Positions 1 to 6,558 of a DNA stretch of 7,632 nt are shown here, in pieces; positions within the stretch are counted from its first letter, which is position 1, and every line of letters begins with the position of its first letter. Position numbers and translations under genes: made by a program. Source of the stretch: Flavobacteriales bacterium UBA2040 (GTDB taxonomy: Bacteria; Bacteroidota; Bacteroidia; Flavobacteriales_D; Crocinitomicaceae); contig DDBE01000046.1 of NCBI GenBank assembly GCA_002332715.1, positions 1-7,632 on the forward strand, written 5' to 3'. The notes below the pieces were generated by a model, which was given only the letters and a program-made list of their open reading frames with translations, did no database searches and was not told where the DNA came from.

Positions 1-1
1 G

Positions 2-763
2 AAAGTATTTATTACTCAAATGTTGGAGTACAATCAGAAACGAGCACAATTGGAACAACGCTTGCAAACTGAGCCTCAAAATAGAGAATTAATTAGCAAA
101 GATTTGCAAGGTGCTCATTCAGACTTTATTAGTAACCGAGAAATCTTCGTAGCACAAAACAGAAATTCACCTGCACTTTTGCCGGCAATGACCTCATATG
201 ATGTCAATGCAGAGTGGCAATATTATGAGACTGTAGCTTTAATGATTGAAAAAAGTCTACCTGGCTCACCTTCAATAAAAAGCAACTACGATAATTATTT
301 GGCGCAAAAAGCACAAAAGGAAGCAATGGATTTCCTTTCTCCAGGAAAAGAAGCGCCAGATTTTGAGGAGCTAATGTTGGATGGAAAGACCAAAATGAAG
401 TTGTCAGATCTTAGAGGTCAAATCGTTCTTTTGGACTTCTGGGCATCTTGGTGTGGCCCCTGTCGTAGAGAGAATCCTGCCGTCGTAAAATTGTATAATG
501 AATACAAGGATAAAGGATTTACCATCATGTCTGTTTCCTTGGACAAGACGAAAGAACCTTGGGAACAAGCGATTAAAAAGGACGGTTTAGTTTGGGCGAA
601 TCATGTGAGTGATCTGCAGGGTTGGTCTTGTGCAGCAGCTCAAAAATACCAAGTTAGAGGCATTCCATTTACGGTTTTAATAGACCGAGATGGAAAAATT
701 ATCCAAACGAAATTACGCGGCGCGGCACTAGAGCAAGAATTGAAGCGTATATTTGCTGAATGA
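2..763 (+). CDS. TlpA/ResA-like thioredoxin-fold protein, C-terminal part (5' partial)
   Basis: This is an extracytoplasmic thiol-disulfide oxidoreductase of the TlpA/ResA type. The reading frame is open to the window edge (six codons precede the ATG at 20), so the true start with its signal peptide lies upstream. Counting from the Met at 20, residues 1-100 are a mostly helical, charged region like the middle of Bacteroidota TlpA proteins that carry an N-terminal DUF4369-type domain. The AhpC/TSA-thioredoxin domain begins near residue 108 (GKEAPDFEELMLDG). The redox centre is WASWCGPC with Cys145 and Cys148, and the cis-proline loop is GIPFTVLID with Pro216. A further Cys at 204 has no obvious partner. 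Such proteins usually reduce or isomerise periplasmic disulfides, for example in cytochrome c maturation, but the substrate cannot be told here. It ends in an ATGA overlap with the next gene, suggesting translational coupling. The fold is near certain; the specific role is not. Confidence 0.93.
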   Translation, partial: KVFITQMLEYNQKRAQLEQRLQTEPQNRELISKDLQGAHSDFISNREIFVAQNRNSPALLPAMTSYDVNAEWQYYETVALMIEKSLPGSPSIKSNYDNYLAQKAQKEAMDFLSPGKEAPDFEELMLDGKTKMKLSDLRGQIVLLDFWASWCGPCRRENPAVVKLYNEYKDKGFTIMSVSLDKTKEPWEQAIKKDGLVWANHVSDLQGWSCAAAQKYQVRGIPFTVLIDRDGKIIQTKLRGAALEQELKRIFAE

Positions 764-1521
764 TTTTAGAAGCTGGAAAGAAAATATATTTCGCATCCGA
801 CTTTCATCTTGGGGCTCCGTCTCATGAAAAGAGTCGAGAACGCGAAGACAAGATTGTTCGCTGGCTTAGTTCTATTCAAGATTCTGCCCAAGAAATTTAT
901 CTCGTTGGTGATCTTTTCGACTTTTGGTTCGAGCATAAATTCACCATACCTAAAGGATTTATTCGATTACAAGGTAAAATTGCCGAATTGACCGATGCTG
1001 GAATTCCAGTAAACGTTTTCACTGGCAACCACGATATGTGGATGTTCGATTACCTGCCCAAAGAAATCGGAATTCAATTGTATCGAGAACCAATTGTTCT
1101 AGAATACAATGGTAAGAAATTTTTTATCGGGCACGGTGATGGATTGGGCCCAGGTGACAAAGGCTTCAAATTCTTAAAAAAGGTTTTTGCCAATAAATTT
1201 TGTCAGTGGTGTTTCGCCCGACTTCATCCGAATTTTTCATTTTGGTTAGCAAATATATCTTCAAAGAAAAGTCGTCTTCACACCGCTTTAGATGATGAAA
1301 AATATCTCGGTGATGATAAGGAATGGCTTGCTATATTCTCTCGAGAAACTTTAGAAAAAGAACATTTCGATTATTTCGTTTTCGGTCACCGCCACTATCC
1401 GATTGATATCACAGTTGGAGAAAATTCGAAATACATCAATTTAGGTGAATGGATGAACTATCACACCTATGCCGAATTTGACGGTGAAAAATTGGAATTA
1501 AAGAAATTCGAAAGCCAATAA
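760..1521 (+). CDS. lpxH: UDP-2,3-diacylglucosamine diphosphatase (LpxH-type)
   Basis: This 253-residue protein is a calcineurin-like metallophosphoesterase. LpxH hydrolyses UDP-2,3-diacylglucosamine to lipid X plus UMP at the inner face of the cytoplasmic membrane, the fourth step of lipid A synthesis. All metal-site motifs are present in order: D14-x-H16 (SDFHLGAP), GDLFDFW with D51, GNHD with N90 and H91, GHGDG with H125, and GHRH with H210 and H212. These match the E. coli LpxH ligands in order and spacing. The aromatic, basic stretch at about 136-175 (KKVFANKFCQWCFARLHPNF) corresponds to the helical cap that binds the acyl chains and membrane in LpxH, which supports LpxH over a generic phosphoesterase. 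The start ATG overlaps the stop of the upstream TlpA-like gene by four bases, so it is probably co-translated. There is no clear Shine-Dalgarno site. A related Bacteroidota paralogue acting on another nucleotide-lipid is the main alternative. Confidence 0.88.
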   Translation: MILEAGKKIYFASDFHLGAPSHEKSREREDKIVRWLSSIQDSAQEIYLVGDLFDFWFEHKFTIPKGFIRLQGKIAELTDAGIPVNVFTGNHDMWMFDYLPKEIGIQLYREPIVLEYNGKKFFIGHGDGLGPGDKGFKFLKKVFANKFCQWCFARLHPNFSFWLANISSKKSRLHTALDDEKYLGDDKEWLAIFSRETLEKEHFDYFVFGHRHYPIDITVGENSKYINLGEWMNYHTYAEFDGEKLELKKFESQ

Positions 1522-1539
1522 TTTTCAATAACTTTAGAA

Positions 1540-3063
1540 ATGGGCAAAACAATCTTCCTTCTCTCATTTCTCGTTTTTTACTCGTATACACTTGCTCAAG
1601 TTTCCCACATACAAGGTGATTGGGTGAAACGAAAGAACACGGCAAGTCATCAAGGTTTCCTCTTTTCTGATTCGTCCAAGGTGTTCTCCATTGATTTTCA
1701 CAATAACCGTTTTTCAGGCAAACAAGCGCTCTACACGAATGTTTTTGACAAGAAATCTGGAATTTTCTTGGAGTCTGTTCTTTTGGCCACTATGGACGGA
1801 AAAGATCAGAAATCTCAATTGAAAGAAGTCTTCTCCTTACACGAATCTTTTTATACGGTTTCTACAATGAACCCTAAAACTGAAAGCGCATCTGTTACCA
1901 TTCACAAGGTGGATATACTTGGCAATGTATCCCAAAGCTTACAGATAGATCTGCAAAGTCATGGTTACACCAACGATTCTGAGTTCAAAATAATCACTGA
2001 CAACGCTGAAACTGTCTTTATTGTAGCCCAAAATATTCCGCAAACTGAATCGAAAAAACAAAGACTCATCATAGAATGTTATGATGATAATCTGTTTCTA
2101 AAATGGAGGAGAACAGTTGAATTTCCAGATAAAAGCAAACAATTTGTACTAAGTGACTTCAATTTTGATGGTGAAAATAAAATCACTTTTACAGGGCAAA
2201 ATATTGTCGATTTGTATCAGCCCGATTTGCAAATTTCCAACTTAAAGCAAAACACCTATTTCTTGTTTCAATACAATTACGATAAAGACCAATTACAGGA
2301 AATTGAACTGGATTTAAATCAGCGTTTTATTATTGAATTGAAAATCAAAACATCAGATAGTTCTATCATTGTTTGCGGCATTTATTCAAAAACAAAGTCC
2401 TTTGAACCACAAGGTATTTTCAACCTTTTGCTAGATGAAAAATTTCGTTTAAAGTCAAACAACCTGCATGACTTCACTGAAGATGATTTAAAAATGCTTG
2501 TTAATTCACAGAAACGGAAATCGAAAAAAAATAAATTTGAATTGCAATTGCATTCCGTTTTACTATTTGATGATGGAGAATTTATGCTTTTAACAGAAGA
2601 ATTTCAAAAAGAATGGGACGTGGCAAATAATCGAGAAATAGATGGAAATAATTATACGGAAACGTTCATTTATGGCAATATTCTTCATTTCAAATTTGAC
2701 CAATATGGTCAGTGGGAAAAATCTGGTGTAATTACTAAAAGACAAACTTCTGTGAACGATGATGGAGTGTACTCATCTTTTTCGGCGGCCAAATCGAATA
2801 CGAAAAATATCGTAATTCTATTTAACGATAATCCGAAAAATATCGAAAATGGCAATTCAGGATCTCCCGTTGCAACAGCCGGACAAAAAACATTTCTGAG
2901 ATCGGTTCAAATCACTCAAAGTGGAGTTCAAACAACTAAAGTAATTACCTCATCCAGCAGATTCAAAAGGATAACTCCGACCAAAAGCTCGCAATTATTG
3001 GATGGGAAAACGTATTTGTTATCCGAAAAAAGACATAAAATGTCACTGATTATAGTTGAATAG
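1540..3063 (+). CDS. Exported protein of unknown function with repeated beta-strand-like units
   Basis: I do not recognise a named family for this 507-residue protein. It begins with a clear Sec signal peptide: Lys3, a hydrophobic core at residues 5-18, and a likely cleavage after TLA (A19|Q20), the LAQ form common in Bacteroidota. There is no lipobox, no further membrane helix and no obvious C-terminal secretion domain, so a periplasmic or outer-membrane-associated soluble protein is expected. The mature part looks all-beta, with units in which a hydrophobic strand is followed by a turn and a strand ending near D-x-x-G or similar, near residues 105-140, 165-200, 212-245, 270-300, 337-395 and 425-470. 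This suggests a propeller-like fold (inference). The segment at about 380-435 (NILHFKFDQYGQWEK, then SVNDDGVYSSF and FNDNPKN) resembles from memory a conserved block in other Bacteroidota hypothetical proteins. A basic patch, KRKSKKNK, lies at 325-332. The gene starts 18 bases after lpxH and probably shares its transcript. Confidence 0.85.
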   Translation: MGKTIFLLSFLVFYSYTLAQVSHIQGDWVKRKNTASHQGFLFSDSSKVFSIDFHNNRFSGKQALYTNVFDKKSGIFLESVLLATMDGKDQKSQLKEVFSLHESFYTVSTMNPKTESASVTIHKVDILGNVSQSLQIDLQSHGYTNDSEFKIITDNAETVFIVAQNIPQTESKKQRLIIECYDDNLFLKWRRTVEFPDKSKQFVLSDFNFDGENKITFTGQNIVDLYQPDLQISNLKQNTYFLFQYNYDKDQLQEIELDLNQRFIIELKIKTSDSSIIVCGIYSKTKSFEPQGIFNLLLDEKFRLKSNNLHDFTEDDLKMLVNSQKRKSKKNKFELQLHSVLLFDDGEFMLLTEEFQKEWDVANNREIDGNNYTETFIYGNILHFKFDQYGQWEKSGVITKRQTSVNDDGVYSSFSAAKSNTKNIVILFNDNPKNIENGNSGSPVATAGQKTFLRSVQITQSGVQTTKVITSSSRFKRITPTKSSQLLDGKTYLLSEKRHKMSLIIVE

Positions 3064-3130
3064 CCCACTTTTACATTTCATTTTTGGGAATTGATTTTGA
3101 CCCGTATATTCTTCTCAAACAATCTTTAGA

Positions 3131-3150
3131 GTAGCTACGAGGAAGGCTAC
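3131..3150. repeat. Short inverted repeat upstream of the prenyl synthase gene
   Basis: The arms GTAGC (3131-3135) and GCTAC (3146-3150) are perfect reverse complements around a ten-base loop; a further inner T-G wobble pair is possible. The left arm is itself part of an eight-base palindrome, GTAGCTAC (3131-3138). It lies 9 to 28 bases upstream of the TAnnTTTG box, where a -33 element would be expected. It has no T-run after it, so it is a poor intrinsic terminator. It could be an operator, a leader hairpin, or chance. Confidence 0.35.
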
Positions 3151-3158
3151 AATCTTAT

Positions 3159-3166
3159 TATATTTG
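3159..3166 (+). promoter_or_regulatory. Candidate Bacteroidota -7 box (TATATTTG) for the prenyl synthase-dnaG operon
   Basis: TATATTTG fits the Bacteroidota -7 consensus TAnnTTTG exactly and lies in the only sizeable intergenic gap (108 bases, 3064-3171). No TTG sits at the usual 17-23 base distance upstream, so the -33 element is weak or absent. Transcription would start about 5-7 bases after the box, at roughly 3171-3174, which coincides with the ATG pair at 3172/3175. A second, weaker candidate is TTTTTG (3081-3086) followed after 18 bases by TATATTCT (3105-3112); this would give a leader of about 55 bases containing the inverted repeat. Confidence 0.45.
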
Positions 3167-3171
3167 TACCA

Positions 3172-4143
3172 ATGATGTCCGTCGAAGAAATTACGAATCC
3201 TATACAGGAAGAATTAAAAGAATTTGAGATTCGTTTTGCCGCAAATTTAGTGTCAAAAGCGGCTCTTCTGGATAAAATCACGCATTACATCGTTAAGAGA
3301 AAAGGGAAACAAATTCGACCTATGTTCCTATTTCTTACGGCAAAAATGCTGGGTGAAGTAACCGACAAAACGTACGAAGCCGCTTCGCTTTTTGAGATTT
3401 TGCATACGGCAACTTTGGTACATGATGATGTAGTTGATGACGCCAACGAACGCCGTGGTCATTTTTCAATCAATGCACTTTGGAAGAACAAAATTGCTGT
3501 GTTAGTTGGTGACTACTTCCTTTCCAAAGTCTTGTTGCTTTCTATCGAAAAAGACAATGTAGATGTACTTCAAGTCGTAGCTCGTGCAGTAAAAGAAATG
3601 AGTGAAGGTGAATTGCTTCAAATAGAAAAAGCTCGTCGTCTAGACATTGATGAAGAAGTATATTTTGAGGTTATTCGTCAAAAAACGGCTTCTTTAATTG
3701 CTTGTGTTTGCGATGCCGCTGCCTTGAGCGTTGGTCGTCCTGAATTACAAGAAAAAATGCACGAATTTGGTGAGCTGATCGGAATAGCCTTTCAAATTAA
3801 AGATGATATTTTCGATTACGGCGACCCAAATAAAATTGGCAAACCAACCGGTAATGATATCCGCGAACAAAAAATGACTTTGCCCTTGATTTACACCCTA
3901 AATAATAGCGAACCCTCTATTAAAAAAGAGTTGATCAACATTGTTAAAAACCAAAACGAAGATTCTAAAGCTGTCAAACGGGCCATTCAGTTGGTCATCG
4001 ACGGAGGAGGCATTCAATATGCCCACAAAGTTATGACCGACTATAAAGAGCGTGCTTTGAAACTAATCGAAGACGTTCCCTCTTCTTCAGCAAAAGAATC
4101 TTTAATCGGATTAGTAGAATATACAACCAATAGATTATCTTAG
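3172..4143 (+). CDS. Long-chain polyprenyl diphosphate synthase (trans-isoprenyl diphosphate synthase)
   Basis: This 323-residue enzyme adds isopentenyl diphosphate units head-to-tail to an allylic primer in the cytoplasm, giving an all-trans polyprenyl diphosphate that in Bacteroidota most often becomes the menaquinone side chain. Key motifs are GKQIRP (45-50, IPP binding), the first aspartate-rich motif D85-D86-V-V-D89 followed by the arginines of NERRG, the K171-T172 pair, FQIKDDIFD with D211, D212 and D215, and GKPTGNDI (233-240). The small residues ahead of the first motif (HTATLVHDD, Ala80 at the fifth position before D85) are typical of long-chain synthases such as IspB, not of farnesyl or geranylgeranyl synthases. 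Exact chain length cannot be read. The start is ATG 3172; ATG 3175 is an in-frame alternative. Both fit the family N-terminus, where EITNPI precedes the first helix. It heads the presumed operon with the lipoprotein, dnaG and mscS genes. Confidence 0.93.
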   Translation: MMSVEEITNPIQEELKEFEIRFAANLVSKAALLDKITHYIVKRKGKQIRPMFLFLTAKMLGEVTDKTYEAASLFEILHTATLVHDDVVDDANERRGHFSINALWKNKIAVLVGDYFLSKVLLLSIEKDNVDVLQVVARAVKEMSEGELLQIEKARRLDIDEEVYFEVIRQKTASLIACVCDAAALSVGRPELQEKMHEFGELIGIAFQIKDDIFDYGDPNKIGKPTGNDIREQKMTLPLIYTLNNSEPSIKKELINIVKNQNEDSKAVKRAIQLVIDGGGIQYAHKVMTDYKERALKLIEDVPSSSAKESLIGLVEYTTNRLS

Positions 4144-4148
4144 TATAT

Positions 4149-4559
4149 ATGAAAAATTTGTTTTTTATCCTTTCAATTGGCCTTTTTTTGGCGTCATGTA
4201 GGGATGATGAACCCGAGATGAAAAACGATGCCGCGGAGCAAGAAACCCTTATCGAAACGTTAGGTGGGATATATTTCGAATACTATCCAGGAAAAAAACA
4301 GGTAAAAATAACTGGTCCTGTCGACAATGAAAACAAACGAAACGGTCGCTGGGAATTATACGGTCCAAATGGGAGAGAATTGGGTTTCACGATGTATCAA
4401 CATGGTAAACGACAAGGACACTCGTACACTTCTTATCCAGATGCTCGACCTAGGTACATGGGTGAATATTGGGCCGACACAATGATTGGTGTTTGGAAAA
4501 CCTATGGAGAAGACGGAACAATAGTAGAAAAAGATTACGGATTACCTGAAGGATATTAA
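4149..4559 (+). CDS. Small lipoprotein with MORN-like repeats
   Basis: This 136-residue protein has a type II signal peptide: Lys2, a hydrophobic core at residues 4-15 and the lipobox L-A-S-C with Cys17 as the lipidated residue. The residues after the cysteine, R-D-D-E-P-E, resemble the lipoprotein export signal that sends Bacteroidota lipoproteins to the cell surface. The mature region contains about three MORN_2/YwqK-like units: NGRWELYGPNG (65-75), HGKRQG...YPDAR (85-100) and IGVWKTYGEDG (113-123), with the G-x-W-x-x-Y-x-x-x/dG pattern. These form beta-hairpins; the family is sometimes labelled 'YwqK antitoxin', but no toxin gene is nearby and that label should not be taken as function. 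The start lies five bases after the prenyl synthase stop, and the stop codon directly abuts the dnaG ATG (TAAATG), so it is embedded in the operon. Function unknown. Confidence 0.85.
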   Translation: MKNLFFILSIGLFLASCRDDEPEMKNDAAEQETLIETLGGIYFEYYPGKKQVKITGPVDNENKRNGRWELYGPNGRELGFTMYQHGKRQGHSYTSYPDARPRYMGEYWADTMIGVWKTYGEDGTIVEKDYGLPEGY

Positions 4560-6554
4560 ATGGCAATGATTCCCCCACATATCGTTGATGAAATAATGCA
4601 AACTGCTCGTATCGAGGAGGTGATTGGGGAATTTGTGAGTCTGAAGAAAAAAGGTTCCAGTTACATGGGTTTAAGTCCTTTCACAGATGAAAAGACTCCT
4701 TCTTTTTCTGTTTCTCCAAGCAAACAAATATTTAAATGCTTCTCTACAGGAAAAGGCGGAACTGTTGTTTCGTTTTTGATGGAGAAAGAACACTACACTT
4801 ATCCTGAAGCCCTACGTTGGTTGGCTGATAAATATGGAATTGTTCTGCCAGAGGAAAAAGCTCCGACGGCTGAAGAAATGGCGGCTCATACCGAAAAGGA
4901 AAGCTTGTTCATCATCAATGATTTCGCTAAAAATCACTTCGTGAAAAATATGTTTGAGCACGATGAGGGAAAAGCGATTGGCCTATCTTATTTCGAAGAG
5001 CGAGGGTTTCGTTCAGACATTATTAAAAAGTTTGAATTAGGGTATTGCCTCAACAAAGGTGACGATTTCACTTTAGCTGCTCAGGAAAAAAAATACAAGC
5101 AAGAATACGTTGAAACGGTTGGTCTTGTCAAATCGAAAGACGATCGAAAATTTGATTTCTTCAGAGGAAGAGTCATGTTTCCCATTCACAGTATTACAGG
5201 TAGAATATTAGGATTTGGTGGTCGAACACTCCAAACGGAAAAGAAAGTTGCGAAATATTACAATTCGCCCGAAAGTCCTATTTACCATAAAAGTGATATA
5301 CTTTACGGACTTTATTTCGCGAAGAACGATATCATTAAATACGACAATTGCTTTCTCTGCGAAGGATATACCGATGTCATCAGCATGTATCAAGCTGGAA
5401 CCCAAAATGTGGTTTCTTCCTCTGGAACATCTTTGACCAAAGAGCAAATAAAACTCATTCGTCGATACACAAAAAACATTACCATACTTTATGATGGCGA
5501 CAATGCTGGAATAAAAGCCTCTTTCCGTGGAATCGATTTGATTTTGGAGGAAGGAATGTCGGTTAAGGTTGTATTATTTCCTGAAGGAGAAGATCCAGAT
5601 TCCTTTGCAAAAAACAACAGTACAACAGTTCTTGAAGATTATTTAAAGGATCACGCACAAGATTTCGTTTCGTTCAAATCAGAAATTCTCTTGAAGGATG
5701 CTGCAAATGACCCTTTGAAAAAAGCGGAGCTCATTCGAGATGTTGTTAGTTCAGTTGGACTTATTCCCGACTCTATTGTTCGATCTGTTTACGCTCAGGA
5801 AGTAGCCGCTAAATTTGATATTGACGAAGATATTGTCATTGCGGAAATTGCTAAATCAAGAGCGAAAACAATTGAAAAAAAAGCTGGGGAGACAAAAAGA
5901 GCTGTCAATGTTCCCAATACTTCATTTGACACAACGCAAACTTCTACTCCTACCCAAAAGCATACGGAGCAAGTAAAACCAAAAGCGACCGACCAATTCG
6001 ATTCTTCCGAATTTGAATTAATTCGTGTTTTGGTGAAGTATGGTGTTTTTGCTATTGAGATTCCTTCGCAAGATAAAGATGGTAAAGAAATCACCATTGA
6101 AACAAGCGTTGCCGAATTGATTTGTCATGAACTGGAAAAAGACGAATTAACTTTGGACTACCCTTTGTTCAATAAAATTCACAGCATGGTGGCCAAAGGT
6201 TTAGAAGAAAGTACTTTTTTTCAACCCAGTTATTTTCTTCGAAACGAAGATCAGGAATTGGTGCGACTAGTTTCAGACATTGAATCGGAAGAATATGAAT
6301 TGAGTCCAAGTTGGTTCGAAAAACTAAAAATAATCACCCAAGGAGAAAGAGATAAACTACCACGATTGATAATGGATACTGTATACTCTTTTAAAGTTGC
6401 CAAAATATCTAAATTAATTCTTGAAATTAAAGATAAAATAGAAAAACTAAGTGAAGACGAGAATGCTGATTTTTCAGATTTAATGAGCCAGCAAATCCGC
6501 TTGGATAGTGCTAGAAAAGTATTTTTAAATAAACTAGGTAGAATTTATCAATAA
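4560..6554 (+). CDS. dnaG: DNA primase DnaG with degenerate zinc-binding domain
   Basis: DnaG synthesises the RNA primers used by the replisome and is recruited by the DnaB helicase. The 664-residue length is slightly above E. coli DnaG (581). The N-terminal CHC2-type domain (1-95) keeps the fold motifs EKTPSFSVSPSK and KGG, but three of four zinc ligands are replaced: Ser39 for Cys, Thr42 for His and Thr63 for the last Cys, with only Cys60 kept. The catalytic core includes FFRGRVMFPI and the TOPRIM motifs E268-GYTD (D272), YDGD (D312, D314) and D345-P-D347, so catalysis should be intact. A Thr/Pro/Lys-rich linker (about 440-480) leads to the C-terminal helicase-binding domain. ATG 4560 directly follows the previous stop and has GAAGGA six bases upstream; ATG 4566 (MIPPHIVDEIM) would better match the N-terminus usual in the family. 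It is the third gene of the presumed operon. Confidence 0.96.
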   Translation: MAMIPPHIVDEIMQTARIEEVIGEFVSLKKKGSSYMGLSPFTDEKTPSFSVSPSKQIFKCFSTGKGGTVVSFLMEKEHYTYPEALRWLADKYGIVLPEEKAPTAEEMAAHTEKESLFIINDFAKNHFVKNMFEHDEGKAIGLSYFEERGFRSDIIKKFELGYCLNKGDDFTLAAQEKKYKQEYVETVGLVKSKDDRKFDFFRGRVMFPIHSITGRILGFGGRTLQTEKKVAKYYNSPESPIYHKSDILYGLYFAKNDIIKYDNCFLCEGYTDVISMYQAGTQNVVSSSGTSLTKEQIKLIRRYTKNITILYDGDNAGIKASFRGIDLILEEGMSVKVVLFPEGEDPDSFAKNNSTTVLEDYLKDHAQDFVSFKSEILLKDAANDPLKKAELIRDVVSSVGLIPDSIVRSVYAQEVAAKFDIDEDIVIAEIAKSRAKTIEKKAGETKRAVNVPNTSFDTTQTSTPTQKHTEQVKPKATDQFDSSEFELIRVLVKYGVFAIEIPSQDKDGKEITIETSVAELICHELEKDELTLDYPLFNKIHSMVAKGLEESTFFQPSYFLRNEDQELVRLVSDIESEEYELSPSWFEKLKIITQGERDKLPRLIMDTVYSFKVAKISKLILEIKDKIEKLSEDENADFSDLMSQQIRLDSARKVFLNKLGRIYQ

Positions 6555-6558
6555 ATAA

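Noticed and set aside
748..755. A second exact TATATTTG box just before the lpxH start codon
   Set aside because: It lies inside the coding end of the TlpA-like gene, encodes its conserved-looking C-terminal residues, and has no -33 TTG at a proper distance. The ATGA overlap already explains expression.
809..991. A 60-codon frame inside lpxH, and a minus-strand frame at 1436-1645
   Set aside because: Both overlap well-supported genes and their translations look like out-of-frame products.
1529..1536. TAACTTTA as a promoter box before the exported-protein gene
   Set aside because: It differs from TAnnTTTG at the last base, lacks a -33 element, and the 18-base gap from lpxH favours co-transcription.
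3064..3104. A terminator after the exported-protein gene from the CCC/GGG/CCC triplets
   Set aside because: Only three-base complementary arms with long AT-rich loops are seen, and no stable stem with a T-run can be drawn.
4344..4520. A toxin-antitoxin system suggested by the YwqK-like repeats
   Set aside because: The protein is a lipoprotein outside the cytoplasm, the neighbours are housekeeping genes, and no toxin-like small gene is adjacent.
5208..5447. Open frames on both strands inside dnaG (also 5795-6097 on the minus strand)
   Set aside because: They overlap the TOPRIM domain or linker coding sequence, have no family resemblance or start context, and are shadows of the real frame.
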